A DNA stretch of 64,000 nucleotides, taken from Chaetorhynchus papuensis (taxonomy: Eukaryota; Chordata; Aves; Passeriformes; Rhipiduridae). This document shows, piece by piece, positions 14,041 to 27,700 of this stretch; within the stretch, counting starts at the first letter, position 1, and every line of letters begins with the position of its first letter. The stretch is from contig VWYX01000258.1 of NCBI GenBank assembly GCA_013396525.1, positions 620,001 to 684,000 of the forward strand. Reading direction: 5' to 3'. The notes under the pieces were generated by a model, which saw only the letters and a program-made list of their open reading frames with translations, did no database searches and was not told the origin of the DNA. The translations under genes and the position numbers were made by a program.

Positions 14041-17000
14041 TTATGCATTGCCAAATCTAATAATTTCAAGAAAAGGAGAGAAAATAGTCTACAAGTAAGT
14101 GGCTGTTTTTTTTCACTTTACAAGAACAATTTCAGTCATTTCAGACTTGTAAAAGTCCAGAAGTTCCTGAAGTCATTCAGACTCTGCTGTCTGAGTTTTG
14201 ATCAGTGCCAGTTTTGATGGCAGGATCTATTATGAGTTTAAAGTAGCATGTCATAGAAGATTCTTTAGCATTTTATTCTAAGTTTGGCTAGAGAGATTAA
14301 ATTCTGTAACCATTTTTTACCTGAAACAGTGCTTCTAAATTATGATGAAAACAGAAATAATTTCCTTTTTGCTCCAGAATTTGTCAGACACCTGTAGGAG
14401 CAAGCTGTACCATGGGATTTCTGTGCCTCTGACTCTAGGTTGCCAAATTCAACTATCAGAGCACCCAAAAGTGGAAAGAAAAAAAAGAACTCTTTCTCCA
14501 AGGGCAAAAATGAAATTTGTTTCCCTTTTTAGACCTCACTTGTTTAGCCCCTGTTTGCTCAATCCTAATGCATGTTAAAAAAAACCAAACAACTATTTAC
14601 CAGCCCAGTTCATGATACTAAAATCAATCCAGACTTCTTAAGAATCCCTCAGGAATTTGCAGGTGGCTTGTCAGCTATGTAGTATCTTGTCTGGCTTCTT
14701 CTCTAATGCACAGAGCATTTGATGCAAGTGTCATCGCCACCGAGGCCAGAGCAGGGCTTTGGCCAGAGCCCATCATGCTGGAGGCAGTGCCTGAACTGGA
14801 ATCAGCAGAAGCAGCAGTTCCCTCCACAGTCGTCTCAGTTGGACCAAAGTGGAACTGCTGAGAAAAACTTTCTTTTCTGTTGGCCTTTTAGGGATGCCTC
14901 AGATCACATCTAGGTCTTGTACTTGTGTTTATTGGGTCAGAAAGCTCTTTATCATCAAATTCTTTCTTCTTCAATGAGCACAACTTGCAGACTCTCTCCT
15001 AACTTTATTACATACCTAATGCATAGGTTGAGCTCCTTTGAGTCTTTGTATATCCTCCAGGTCTTGAACCATTGCTTTGGATCCTCTTTAAGTTCCCTCC
15101 AATTTTTTTTGAGATCAGTCTTGAAAGGTAAAAACAAGAACTGCCCTGTTGTAGAAGCTGTTGAAGCAATGCCAGCTACAGAAACTCCCAGCCAACTCAA
15201 TTGCTTGTCTTCTCAGGTTGGTGTTTTACATACTGAATTCCACCACTTAGCTCCATCCTCCTGCTAAAAGGCCAAAATAATCAGTGAGATTATCATTCAT
15301 CCTTAAGATCCTCGTCAAAGGCCTACAAATATGAGACGTTGTTTCCCCAGCCATGCTAAAGACATGTCGACTGGCACACACACATGCCAGGTCACAGTTC
15401 AGAGAGGTTCAGATGCTCACTGTCTGTCCACCCAGCTCCTTGGAGAGACTCGTGGGCAGATGGGAGCCAACACACACTTCAGGCACATGCTTGAAGTGAA
15501 GAGCTAGAAAACAGCCACCCTGAGGTGCTTCACAGCATGTACGTCCTGTACAATGTAAACATGTCCACAGAGACATTCAGACTCTCTTTAGAGGCCCAAA
15601 ATTGTAGCCATGTCTCACAGAGCAAAAAAAGCTAGAAATAGAGAGTAAATACCTAGTCTTTTCACCTTCTGCTATGAGATTTTTCAAAACTAGGCATGAA
15701 GGGCATAGGAAAAGTAAAATTACGTAGTTCTGCTTTTTTATAGTACCAGGCAGGGGTTGTTAAATTAACAATTCCTATATAAAGGCCTCTTCTCTAGAAA
15801 ATGTATTGCTAAAAGAGCTATTCCAAAGTGGGTCAGGAGCAGAGTAAGTGCAAAAATATTTCAGAGTATGTTTAAATAGAATGATAAGCACTTGCAAGAC
15901 TTTTGTTGGATCTGGTTTAGAGTATCAGCTTGCAATGATCTTTCCTTTGACCTCCTGGGCCACAGAACTGACACTCTCCTACTTTATCCCCATTCTGTAC
16001 CCCTCTGGCTTTTGGGCTGAACTTTGTTTTTTTAGCTTGAAGTGGAAAAAGGAACGTATTCAGCTCTTTTCATCTGAAATTCACCAGCTACCTAAAGAGC
16101 AGACTTCCTGGTTCATGTATGGAGCAGGTCATATTCCTCTTTCGCTATGACTGTCAAGTCTGTCATATAACCTCCACAAACCCACTGCAGAGAAATTCAG
16201 ACATATTTTAGAGAAGTAGTTTACTTTTGCTAAATACAAAAGGGCAGGGACTTGCTTTCAAAGACTGAAATTTTGCTTTAAAAGTGATCTTATTAAGAGC
16301 AGGAAAATGAGTCAGTAGCATGTGGAACATATATTATGTGTGAGACATCTTACCCACGCAAGGGGAGAGGGGATACAGAGAAGAGTTTTGCCTGCACTTG
16401 TAACAATCTTCAAAAGCTTTTTTCCCCTTGCTTTGCAGGACTGCATATTTCTTTGTTCATATACAGAACCAGTCATTATGTGTATGTGGCTTCGTTTGAG
16501 ACCTCCTAACTTTGCAAGCAACTCAATGTTGCTTCAATCCTCCTGTGTAGTGTCACTACTTTAAGTGGCACTGCCAGTACAATCTAGCAGTAGAAACATA
16601 TGAAATGGTCAAGTTCATCTGAGTTTCAGGATAGGTCTTAACATATCCCACCTCACCCCCTGCTGTGGGAGCAACAGAAAAAGGAAGTGGCTGGAAAGCT
16701 TCTGACCCGGTCAGCTTTCCACTGCATTTGAGGCGTTCTGTAACTCAGAGAGCCCCGGCAACAGCTCTGTGATAACCTGTCTCTCCCATTTCTCATATTC
16801 CCTCTGGACTGTTGTGCTTTCCAAGCAAGGATGTGACTAATAGGAGGGAAACAGGATAAAAGCAGGACTGGGGATAAAATTGTGAAATCACATGGCCATT
16901 TGGCACTGATCAGGTTCAAAAATCACAAAGTTGTCAGAAAGAGAGATCTGAGATACTAGACAGGTCTAGTAACCTTTACAAGAAACACCCACATGCACTT

Positions 17001-17044
17001 CCATCTTCTAACATTTTCTCCTCTACCTGTGTGCATGGCAGGAG
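14041..17044. other. Unassigned non-coding stretch
   Basis: No gene is recognised. Open frames reach 116 codons (14917-15267 on +), are overlapped by antisense frames and lack known motifs. The interval 15340-15560 has slightly more GC and a short CA run (CACACACACA near 15378) but matches no repeat family I recognise. Confidence 0.5.
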
Positions 17045-17145
17045 GAAGCTATTACTGCTTTCATTTTACACATGAGAACTGAGACTCAGTGCTTATAACT
17101 GAGCAGCCCAGTGCAGGGACACACAAATGAACCCAGTTCAATCAT
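17045..17145 (-). mobile_element. MIR-type SINE remnant, antisense
   Basis: The stretch from about 17061 (CATTTTACACATGAGAACTG, then AGACTCAGTGCTTATAACT, then GCAGGGACACACAAATGAAC) follows, in reverse complement, the order of the MIR core: the block known from MIR as CAGTTTCCTCATCTGTAAAATG, the TTAAGT block, the GTGTGACC block and the part near the tRNA-derived B box. MIR is an ancient tRNA-related SINE shared by amniotes, so heavy decay is expected. The match is from memory of the consensus and was not aligned by computer. Confidence 0.6.
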
Positions 17146-19324
17146 GTAGCAGCAAAACAGGCACTGGGAAAAGAACAGCCATGCTTGCTTAGCTAGTCAG
17201 CCCTGCTGGAAAGCAACCTATGCCTTGCTAATGAGATTATCCTGCTTCCAGAAACCAGGATTTCTCATTTAGGGACTCTCTTTTAGTATCTGAAATTTGG
17301 CTTCAGAAATTGTCTTTGTATGAAAAGGTTTAGAGCTGGCTTGGTCATTGCTGCATGGAAGGGTACCCAAAGGAACTGAAAGGATCATCCAAAAAAGTAG
17401 TGAAGACTTTCAGAGGAAGCTGGGGCAGAGAAAGCAACTGTAGCCACATGTGTTTGCCAAACTAACCCCCAAACCGATGAAATGTCTGCTGCTCTGCCAG
17501 TGGCTATGGAGACTCTCACTCACATGAAAAAGCTTTGACTTGGGCTCCTGGGTATGTCAATGGCTCCACTGAAATTATACTACTGTTTTCATAAGCTATT
17601 TATTTCCTGTTAATACCTTGGAAAAATTCTTAGAAGAGACTTAAATGAAGACAGTATTGCAACTTGGCAAGTTCACTTCAAAATTCATTAGTGCTCTTTT
17701 TCTATTTTCCTTTGCAGAGCTCTGGTGCCTGTCATCAATAGTCAAGGGGAGAACTGGGGACTGTTTTGTTTGAGTCTGACTCTACAGAGGAAAATCCTAT
17801 TGGCTTCAGTGTTTTGGCCCTAAAAAATTATTGAATTTCCCCTAGGAAGCAACTTTAAAATATTCTGTACTGATACATTTTTAAGTCTGCCCAGATGTAA
17901 AATGTTTACATGAATTAACTTCTTGAGTAAGAAGTTTTTGAGTACCTGAGACAGAAAGATTTCCTAATTAAAGAAGATATATTCTGGATTAGTCTTTCCT
18001 ATCTATTGTGATTCAGTCCATATGATCAATCTATTTTCCTTCTGTCATGGATTGCAGAGATCATTCAGCCGTGGTGGTTTAACGTAATGCCGTGCTGTGT
18101 TTGTACAGAAACACTGCACAAGGGAGATTCCAAAGGGATTTTAGCAACCCTCATCTAACACAGGATTTTGAAATAACATTACTTGGCCATAGGCAAAAGA
18201 ATTTCCTTTTGACATTTTTTTTCTCCAATGAAAACACAAAAAGTGGAAGTTAGATAGTACTGTTATTAGAGCTTTGTTGCAATGAGAGAAAAAGTGGTAT
18301 TCACAACAGCATTGATACAGCAGCTGAGAGACAGCTTCTCTGCTAGACCTTCATTTGATCAGCCTCTCTCCTAGATTTACGTCTTCATGGAGCTGATCCC
18401 TCTGTTGGACCATGCCTAGCACATCCCACTTCCTTGTTTTAGAATCCTCTGTATCACTGCGACTTTGGGAGGACAGAGAGCAAGCAATGAGTTCAGTGTT
18501 GAGATATTTGTGTTTTAAGTGTCAGTTACTAAGGAGATGCTCGGAAATTTTAAGGTTTGCTCTGTGTGGACTTCTAATAGAAATAAAAAGATGAAGACGG
18601 AACCTGTCAAAAAACCCATAAGCAGAAAAAGCCACCTATACTTGTCCTTGGCTGCAACCTGAAAGGAGTAGGAAGCACCAGAACACAGCAGTTCTGTTTT
18701 GTGCACTCACTAGAGCCAGGGAAAAGAGTTAATATTTTCATAGAAAACATTTCAAAAAATCTCCTTTCTGCAACAGTGTTTGGATTTTCAGGGGTTTTTC
18801 TGGTTTGTGTTTTTTTCCCTTGCTCTCCTTCCATTTCACCTTTACTGGTGCAAGAGAAGAGAGTAGAAAGGTGGCAAGTGATCTGGCTAGCTAGATACAT
18901 AGGTAGGTATCTTGCAGTGACAGGGTAGTATATATGACTTAAGTTAATCAGGCCTGTTGAATTGAAATTCAGTTTTCAGATTTCCTCCCATAAGCTCAGC
19001 ACACACCAGGCTCGTGCTTCGGTCCCTGTGACTGACATGCCACGCTGAAGGCAGTCACACGTATGTGCACAGGCAGCCGATGGTACAGTGTGACACTATT
19101 TGCTGCCCAGCCAAAAGAATGTGTTCCTGCTCCATTGCAAACACAGAACAGACTGGTTTCTAAACAGTCTGTTTATTCTTTTGACTTGCATTTGTCTCCT
19201 GTGTATGCTGAATTGTAACTTAGTCTTACTTTCATTTACTTCTCCTTTGTGCTGAGCATAGACAAAGCAGCAGTAGGTCCTTGAACAGTTCCCAATTTTC
19301 ATTACCAGTTCTCAAGTTTCTGTT
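17146..19324. other. Unassigned non-coding stretch
   Basis: No gene or transposon is recognised. Frames of up to 97 codons exist on both strands around 18607-18930 but oppose each other and have no known motif. The sequence looks like ordinary AT-rich single-copy DNA. Confidence 0.5.
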
Positions 19325-19352
19325 CCTAAGTAACTATGTCTAGTTACTTAGG
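19325..19352. repeat. Perfect 12-bp inverted repeat with 4-nt loop
   Basis: CCTAAGTAACTA (19325-19336) is followed by the loop TGTC and then its exact reverse complement TAGTTACTTAGG (19341-19352). On either strand this would fold into a tight 12-bp hairpin. It is too short for a microRNA precursor and has no T-run after it. It could be a chance palindrome, a dimeric protein-binding site or a trace of a hairpin-forming repeat. Confidence 0.9.
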
Positions 19353-22300
19353 GTTTAGAGAACTGGCTCACTCTTTTTCTTTAATCATTTAATGCAGTAT
19401 TCTGATTGCATAAGGTAAGAAAGTCATAGAGCAGTTCTCTTCCTCTGTAAGACCTAAAATAGAACTACTATTTTAAGTCACCCCTCCTGGGTGCAAGGCT
19501 TTCTGTTTTTAAAAGCTGGTTCTTACTTTTAGATTCTCTTTAGAGTTCAGCTCTAGATTAGATACCTTGCAAATCTAAGTTGAAGTCACACAAGATTTTC
19601 TTTCTTCTTAATACTACTAATAGATGTTTTCTTTCATCTTCCTTTGCACTGTGAAGGGCCAATATGCACTAGAGGGTAGCTATTTTAATTTCAAAATTTT
19701 GTTACTGAGGCAAATAGTGTAATAAAACCAGCATTAAACTTTGATAAACTTGAGACAACTTTGAATAAAATTTCTTAACAGAAGACTTCCTAGTATATAT
19801 TTGGACTACCAATAAAATTTTGGCCATAAGCCCACTTCCCTCCTTCTCCCCCCATCCTTTCCCCCCCCCTTTCTCCTAGTGCTGCAATATACAGAAGCAA
19901 AAAGAGGAAATCGGCTGATGACATTTTTCCAACTGAAGAACAATTTTGCTTAGTGTTCCTGTAGTGTTCTTTGCATAACATTTCTCATTTCTTACTCCGT
20001 TTTTACGTGACGGCAGAAAGAACTGGTTGCTGCAAGCCTTGGTGTGACCATTCTTGCTTTCCTGCAGAGAGTAAGAGCAATGTGGAGGCTGAAGACCCAA
20101 GTGCACAGTTTTTAGCCAGGGTTCCAGGTAGTTCCCAGTGCCCGGGCTGAACCCTGTTGTACCACACACTCACTTTTGTGACTACTGGATACACTGCCGA
20201 AGGCATAGGTAATGTCTTAAAACTGATTCTGCTGAGACTACTGTCTGAATATATCCTTAAGTTATTTCTGCTTATCACAAATCTTTAAGGAGACAGGCAC
20301 AGTGACCCTTCCACAGTGACACCAGTTCCATCAGATGGTCTCAAGATATTTTGCAAGGCATATTTGAGAGAGGAATAGGCCTTTAAAAACTGACAGACCA
20401 CTATCCCAGAAGCTGCAGGGCTACTGGCAGATCAGCATTCAGTGGCCCTTCCTGATAGCTGACAATATTAGATGTTTCAGAAGACAGTGAAAAAATCTTT
20501 GTAAAATAATAGTTTATTTATTTTTCAGGGAAACTAATGGTGACTAAGTCATTGGACCAAAACCACTAATCCAAAACGGACAAGATATATTTCATGGACA
20601 TATCAATGTCCAAATAACAAAAGTCTCCCTCTGCCTGTTATATAAAAGACTTTATAAAGTCAGGAAACATTATAGACAAAAGGACTTTAAAAGTTCAGAG
20701 AAAAATGCTTGCTGAGCGAAATGCTGGTGAGATTACAGTTTAAAAAATGGAGAAATGTTCCAAAACTGATGAGCAGGAAATTTGGCTTATTTGGCAAACA
20801 ACAAAAAACTAATCCTATTTTGCTTATTGCACTTTTGTGTCCATAATTTGATTCCAAGAAGGCTGAAAGGAGTGAAATTTACCTTTGTAGCAAAAAATAC
20901 CCACCATATGCAGAGACTTGAGGGTTCTTTATGCCATTATTGAACCTTAATTCTCTTAATGCTAAAAGATTATATTGGGCAGACAGAGTTGATGGGAAGG
21001 ATCCAAAAGATAACCCCATTTCTAATAGTTTCTGTTCACTTCTGAATGATATCCAACATGTCAGGCTCAGGTTACTGTTCCCAGCCTCTCTCTGCTATCT
21101 CCTTTTCCTTCTTTAATTCAGTTAATCTTTCTCTGTTCTTGCCATCTGTTTAGTTAGTCTGTCCTAAACTGTTTCTTTTGCAACACTGCTGCAATCCTGC
21201 AACCAGCAAGATAACCAAGAGCACTGCCTTTGGCAGCTCAATGCTAGTGTAAATTTGCCAGGTCTCAGAGTGGCTGATAAGGCTTTTTGCTACATTTTTT
21301 CTTTGTCTAGCAGCAAACTTGGAGGAAGCAAAATAAGAAAAGCACTCTGTTGCTGCTTTGCTGTCCTATTCTCCCTCTCTTAGTAGGATTTTTTTGTCTT
21401 GTGTTGTACTTAAGAAACTAGGAGTCAGTTTTAAGTAAGAGTAAAAAAATTATCTCTTTTCTGTTCTACCAAAGGGACAGTTAACACCATAAAAATTCAG
21501 GACAAGGGAGTAAAGGAATGTTAACAAGAACTTGCTGCAGCTAAATGGCAAGGAAAGAAGAAGGAGGGTTAACTCAATTTCCTTCTTTGCCCAGGTCTCC
21601 AAAAATGTCTGAGTGATTATTAGTGGTACTGTTTGTCATCATGTCATAAAAGAGATGATCAGGTTAACACCTGTGAATCTCTATGCCCAAGTGCTTCATT
21701 GAAAAGAACTCAGAGCAAATGTCCCTCCTCTGCTTCTGCCTTCTTAATTGACTGCATGTTATTGCTGCAACCAGTGCACATGGCAGAATGCATGCTTCTG
21801 CCTCAATATGATATTTAAAAAGGCAGTTAAATGCTCTGGCATCTTCATAAGAAAATTTCCCACCCTCAGATTGTCCATGATGAAGGGGACAGAACTTCTT
21901 AGCCACTAAGTGGCATTTTATGGCAATGGAAAGTTGGCATTTATACCTGTTTCAAATATGTTCCCTTGAGTCTGTTTCCTTTTAGCAAACACTTCATTTT
22001 ACTTACTTTTTCATCGAGTTCTGCTGATGACAAAACGAAGCAAGGAAGGCTGACTGGAAAATTGGAATTCCATTTCATTAAACTGCTTCTAGTTTCAAAA
22101 TTTGTTTCTGTATTCATGCGAATGCAATCCGCGACCTTTCCACTAAAAACAAAGCACAACTCTGTGACAAAGCCCCCAGAGAAGGTTCACAGTGGCTGCA
22201 CTCCCCAGGAAAGGACGATTCTCCTCTGGAGAGCTTTCACTAACCAGACCGGGGTTGGAAACTTGGTTTTCCATGGCTGGGAGAAAGCCAAGGCCTTTCT

Positions 22301-24702
22301 CTTAGCTTGTCTCTCCTTCCCTCCATATATCATCTGGAGAAGATATTTTGCCAAATTTTGGTGAGCTGACATTTCAGTGTTTGACTGCTGCAACAAAATG
22401 ACATTTTCGGACAAAAAAAGAACTGTCAAAAGACTCTTAATGTTTTATAGTTGAGTGCCCAAAAAACGTTCTCTCTACAATTCATTACTGTATAATCTTT
22501 TGAGAAAAGAAGCAGCCCTCTAAACTTTTCTCTCATCAGTTGCACTGAAAACAGCACTCCAGTCTTGATGCTTAAGAATCAAGTCTTTTATGCCACAACT
22601 TTGATGACAACACAAATGGAGGAAAATAAATTGTCGGCACAACCTTTAAGAAAGTTGAACTCTACAACAAGCCCAAATCATAAACAAAAATTAGACTCAC
22701 TTTTTTTATGAGTTCTTTTTTATTTATTTTTCTGCAGTAATGCTTGCAGAATACTTGGGTTTCATATGCATTATTTAGCATGGAAAAAATTGCGAACAAC
22801 TGAGCTGTAGGTGACGCTTGGGACAGAGACAGTAAAATGAGATCTTATTGTAGCTGAACTGGCAATATGGCCTGTCCACCTCTGAGAGCAGAAAGCGTAC
22901 CCTCAAGTGTACTGTGACATGCTTTAATCAGCGTAAAATGGAGCTGCCACTGAAAACATAGACCTCACCCTTGATGCAGTTTATCCTTCTCTTTCCCACC
23001 TTCTCTTTTCTATATGACCCCTTCCCACACGAAGAACAGGATAGCTTTAGCTGTTCTTCTCCCTTGATCTTTTTCATCTCGTGCGACAGGAAAAATGGAT
23101 GGATCAGAACTGCCAATGAGTAAGCAGCTGGAGATGGACAGAACAATATTTTTTATTGCAGCGGTGATGTCAGTTTAAGCAGATTACAGCATTTGCTGCT
23201 ACCTGGTAGTTTCTCCAGATAAGGTCACCAGGAGCCATGAATTTCTGTATAAAAGTTGATTTATGGGGAGATCTGGTCTTTATGCCAATTGCCCTTCTGT
23301 GTTTTCAGTACAACAGAAAGGAAGCCTATTTGGACCATCCTGAGAACACCCATCTTCCTGAAACAGAGCAGATGGCCCTGATCTCTTTAATAGGTGCTTG
23401 GCACCCCCCAGGCTGGGCTGTGTTATATCAAAGGTAACCTGTCTGGCACATGCCCCGCAGAATGGGGCGTGCAGCACAACACTGGATTTCACTCTCCCAT
23501 CAGAATTTGGACAATCCACATACCTGTTATTTCTTCAGCTATTGGGAGTGGGATTTACATGCTTAAATTCCTCATATAAAAAAACCAGACTGTTTTACTG
23601 ACTAAACAGTATTGTTCCTCTAAAAAAACCACACACAAGACATAAATAAAGACATAAATGCAGATGAACTGTTAAGTAATTTGCAATAGTTTGAAATACT
23701 TATATTCATACCATGCTTGTAGACTTTTTTTCACTGGAATACATTTTGCACTCGTTAACAAAGATGCTATTCCATTTAAGTCAATTGGGGCTTCTCTGGT
23801 GTATCCTAGAACAGAAGTGGAGCCAAGATATGTATCTTACTCAGTTCATTAGACTCTCCAAAGCCGTAGATTAAATAAGCAAGTATGTCACTAAATCTGT
23901 TCAGCATTAAAATGATACAAAATGTATTTTTCCTCTTCCAACTAAATAGTTTTCTTCAAATTTGAACCAGATGGAAACACAGTGAGTTATCTGAGATGAG
24001 CTCATCTGGACTTCTGAGTGGAATGTCCGACATTTGGTCACACATCTTGAGATGTGAGTTAGGGTCTGAATGGGGAAATTTTTATCATCTTATGTTTACT
24101 CTTGTGGATAGGCTCATTAGGTTCAATGGGCAACAAGAAAAACACATGACACATGCACAGACAGAGTAAGACCATGCAGGACATGGTTCTGTATAAAATC
24201 TCTCAAATGTAGTTAGCATTCCAAAGAAAATTGTCCCTCAAAACTCCAGCAAACAAAATAATTGAAAGCTCAGCATCAAAATCAGTTTAAAAATCTGGAC
24301 CAGTTCTTCTTTTTCTATGTCTTCCATTAAACCTGCTTTTGCTATGTTTGTCTGGAAGATTAATATTTCAGGGGACACGCTGACTTGTAAGTCTTCTATG
24401 GAACCAGGCATACTGTTGGGATTTGACTAATTAAAAAAAGCAGGAATCTACATTATTTCTTTTAATAGTTATAAAAAAAACCTGTGAGGGAGTTTATAAA
24501 TGTAAAGAAGCAGATGTTAAATCCCCTTCTTTTCAGGATTAAAACCAAAGGGTTCCAATGAGAACTCGCTCCCACATGGCTAAGCTACCAGGAAACTCCA
24601 TGCTTCAGCTGTAGAGTCACTTTCTGTTGTCAGGTACACCAAGTGCTGCAGTCAAACAGCTCGTGTTGAAGAAATACCTGTCTTCTATTAGCCCAATCAG
24701 GC
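19353..24702. other. Unassigned non-coding stretch
   Basis: No gene is recognised. A pyrimidine-rich patch with a C9 run lies at about 19829-19877. The segment 21966-22430 carries a 132-codon frame on + and holds more CpG than its surroundings, but no known protein domain. Around 23770-23830 there is a weak resemblance to an old amniote repeat (CCATTTAAGTCAATTGGGG). The rest is AT-rich sequence without visible structure. Confidence 0.45.
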
Positions 24703-24765
24703 TGATCTTGCCTCACTGAACTCAGGGGAGCTCTGCTGTTGCCTTCGCTGAGGCAGGAATTTTAC
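24703..24765. repeat. Degenerate palindromic ancient repeat fragment
   Basis: The segment has an internal inverted repeat: TGCCTCACTGAA (24709-24720) against TTCGCTGAGGCA (24744-24755), which pair at 10 of 12 positions across a spacer of about 23 bases. Its wording (GATCTTGCCTCACTGAA on the left, CTGAGGCAGGAATTTT on the right) resembles a palindromic repeat common in turtle and bird genomes whose arms read roughly GATCCTGCTCCCATTGAAGT in consensus. That resemblance is from memory. The palindrome itself is directly visible. Confidence 0.45.
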
Positions 24766-27700
24766 CTTTAGTCAAGAGCCTGAATATTAAATGCATTGAG
24801 CTCCCGCATCTTCAGCAAAGAAAATGATACCCAAAAGTACCTCCTCTATATTATTATGCACATTCAATTTTTAGACAGTGTGTGACGACTGCTTCAGGCT
24901 AATTTACCAGGCTTTCTGGTAAGATGAATTAGCATAGGTGGAACTCCTCACCGTGAGAATTAAGCTGCTTCTAATATTTAGACTGAACAGGTTTGGTTTT
25001 TTACACTGCATTGAACTGGGGCCAGCATACTTTTAATATGCAACTCTCCTGACTCCCATGAGCAAGTTGGAAGAGTCTGTTCTGTGGCAATGAAGAAAAT
25101 CTGTATATCTGAGAGAGATTTAGCAGCCATCTGCCTGAAAGTTTTTCCAAACTCTACTATAGATTTTGGGGTTTGTTTTTCGTTTTTTATGCACTTCATA
25201 TCATAGCCCTAATCAGAATGGCCTGAATTTATTCCTCCTGTGACTCCATTGCAGTTCAATAATTATTTTGTATTTATTCTTTCCCTCTTTAGGAAGGAAG
25301 ATAGTGAAAAAAGATCTGCATTTAAACAAGCTTCAGGCTCATAAGTCAGCTTTCTATCCTGCAGAATTCAGAGTTTTTATGGTTTGGGGTTTTTTTAATC
25401 AAAATCAGATACACAAAATCTGATTTGTATTGGCTAAATTCCAATTTATTTCTCTTGCCTGATGTTTCCCTCTGGCTAGCCCTGCATCTTCAGTTGTGTT
25501 TAGCCAGGAGGAATCACCAGCCATGGGGACATTAGGTGAATTTAAACTGAATAAATCTGGGCCCTGGTGCCTTCATTTTGTGACTTTCTTTTTTTGATAT
25601 CCCCAAAATGTTTGACAGAGACTTAAAAGTTTGTGGGCCAAGATTTAGATTATTACTTGAACAGCAAAAGATGAAACAGACTATTCTGAAATATAAATGA
25701 ATTTGCACATGAACTCAGAGCTGAATTTATCCAGCAGAAATGTCTCGGTAGGACTTTATGGACACCAGGAAGAATGAAAAATAGCAGGATTAAAAAAAAA
25801 ATAAAATCATACTTACTGGAGCTGTGGACATTCTCAGGATAATTAGTTACATATGTTTTGGTTGTGCCCTAGGGTAAAATAAGTTCTGGGATGAGGTAAT
25901 AAATAAATTAAATGTGGTTTTGGAAATAGTTATCCCTCACTACCCAAAATGTCCACTGCTAAAAGAATTTGGATGCAGCCAACTTTGGAAATCTGAAAGG
26001 ACCACAGACACAATTTTTATAAGGGCAACAATACTGCAAAGAAGACACCACAAAAACTGAAGTCAGCACAATTTTGAATGCTGCTGATTGATGCACTGAG
26101 CTAATCCAATTGATAGATTTTGGAAAGATTTGTTTGAATAAACTAGGTAATTTAGAAATTAGGTATATAACAATGTAGCAACACTTAAAGTAATCAATTA
26201 TTATAGCAGCAGCTGAAATACTAGGTACGTATTTTGATCACATGTACAAATTCTATAAACACTGAATTGCTTTCCCCTGCCTCCACCCTTCTCTTTTTTT
26301 CTCCATTTTTTAGAGTGGAAAATGTAAATACAGCTTAGTATCCCTTATCACGTTGTATGTTCATTTACTACTGTTATTCAGTCTTGTTTGCAGTACTTCA
26401 AGAGCAAGCTTTTTTTAACTGTGTCCTGCCCCTGTGATGAAAAAGAGAACCTGCTTGACCCAGCCAATCTGAGAAAACGTATTTTAAGTCCTTGACTAAT
26501 CACTAGGCTTGTACGTAGGGCTAATTTCCATTTTCAGTGGAAGAGACAGATTTCAAGGACTTGACAACATGTTGCAGTTTTATTTGGTCTTGTAGAAGCA
26601 AGGAACAAGTAAATTTGCCAGTCTTCTGAGGTTTTGGTAAATTGCAGAATTTCCTTCTCACAACATGTCTGATTAGCCCCACAACTTTTTCATCAACTTT
26701 CCAAAGGACTTCATAGAACTCTCACCATTTTAAATGTATTCTTGTGTTGGACAAAGAATATTAATATTTAGTCTACAGTATCAAACTCATTTCTAGATGT
26801 CTTTGCTTCAGCTATCCATTTTGCCTCTTCTCATTCCTCCTCCATTAGATACAGGATGATTCTGGCCTGGCAGCTCCATAAGAATAGCCTCCAAAGTAGG
26901 GATTCCCCCAGTGGGAAATAAGAATCAGCAAGTCCTGGATCTGGTGTATGTTTGCAGTGCCTATTTAGCATTTTATTTAACAAACGGGCAAATCAAGGCC
27001 CCTCATCTTACCACTCCTGCTCTTTTGTGCCAGATTAAGCCTGAGCCAGTTTACCTCAGCCCAGTCACAAGTAATGAAAAATGCAAGTTACTCCAACATC
27101 CAAAGGATTTTAGTCAGGGACTAGACTTTGGTCTCTTTCTTCTTAGTCAAGAGGTCCCCAGTCTTTGGATTCTTCCATCAGTAAATTTTAAGAACTTAGC
27201 AAAAATATAAAAAGAAAAATTAATTTCCAGTTCTGTCTTTGCTGTTCTCCTGCCTTTTCCATTTAGAATACAGGTGTAGGTTTTCTCAGGTGCACAGTAT
27301 CCCCATCATGTATCCCCTCCTGAGGCAGTGAAAGACCAACTGAAACACAGCAGAGGAAACTGATGGCAAGGTATCCTAAAACTTAATTGATCTTGGGTTG
27401 AGGCATATAAATAAAAAGACAAGGAGAAAACTGAACCCAAAACCTGATTAAGATGATTTGAGGGAGCCTTAGGAGGGATTACCACCTGGAGAACTCAATA
27501 TGCTTGAACATTGTGGTCTTCCAGCTGCGACAGAAAGGATGTGTCTGGAGACCCACACAAATTCCAAAGTAGCCTGTGTCCTTATTATAGAAGCATTTTC
27601 ACATAATATCAAAGATACGTGCTAAATCTAAAAAAGCTGTATGAGCAACTGTATTTTCTCAACTGAATTTAGCAAAACAATCTGTCTAAAGCCATTGAAG

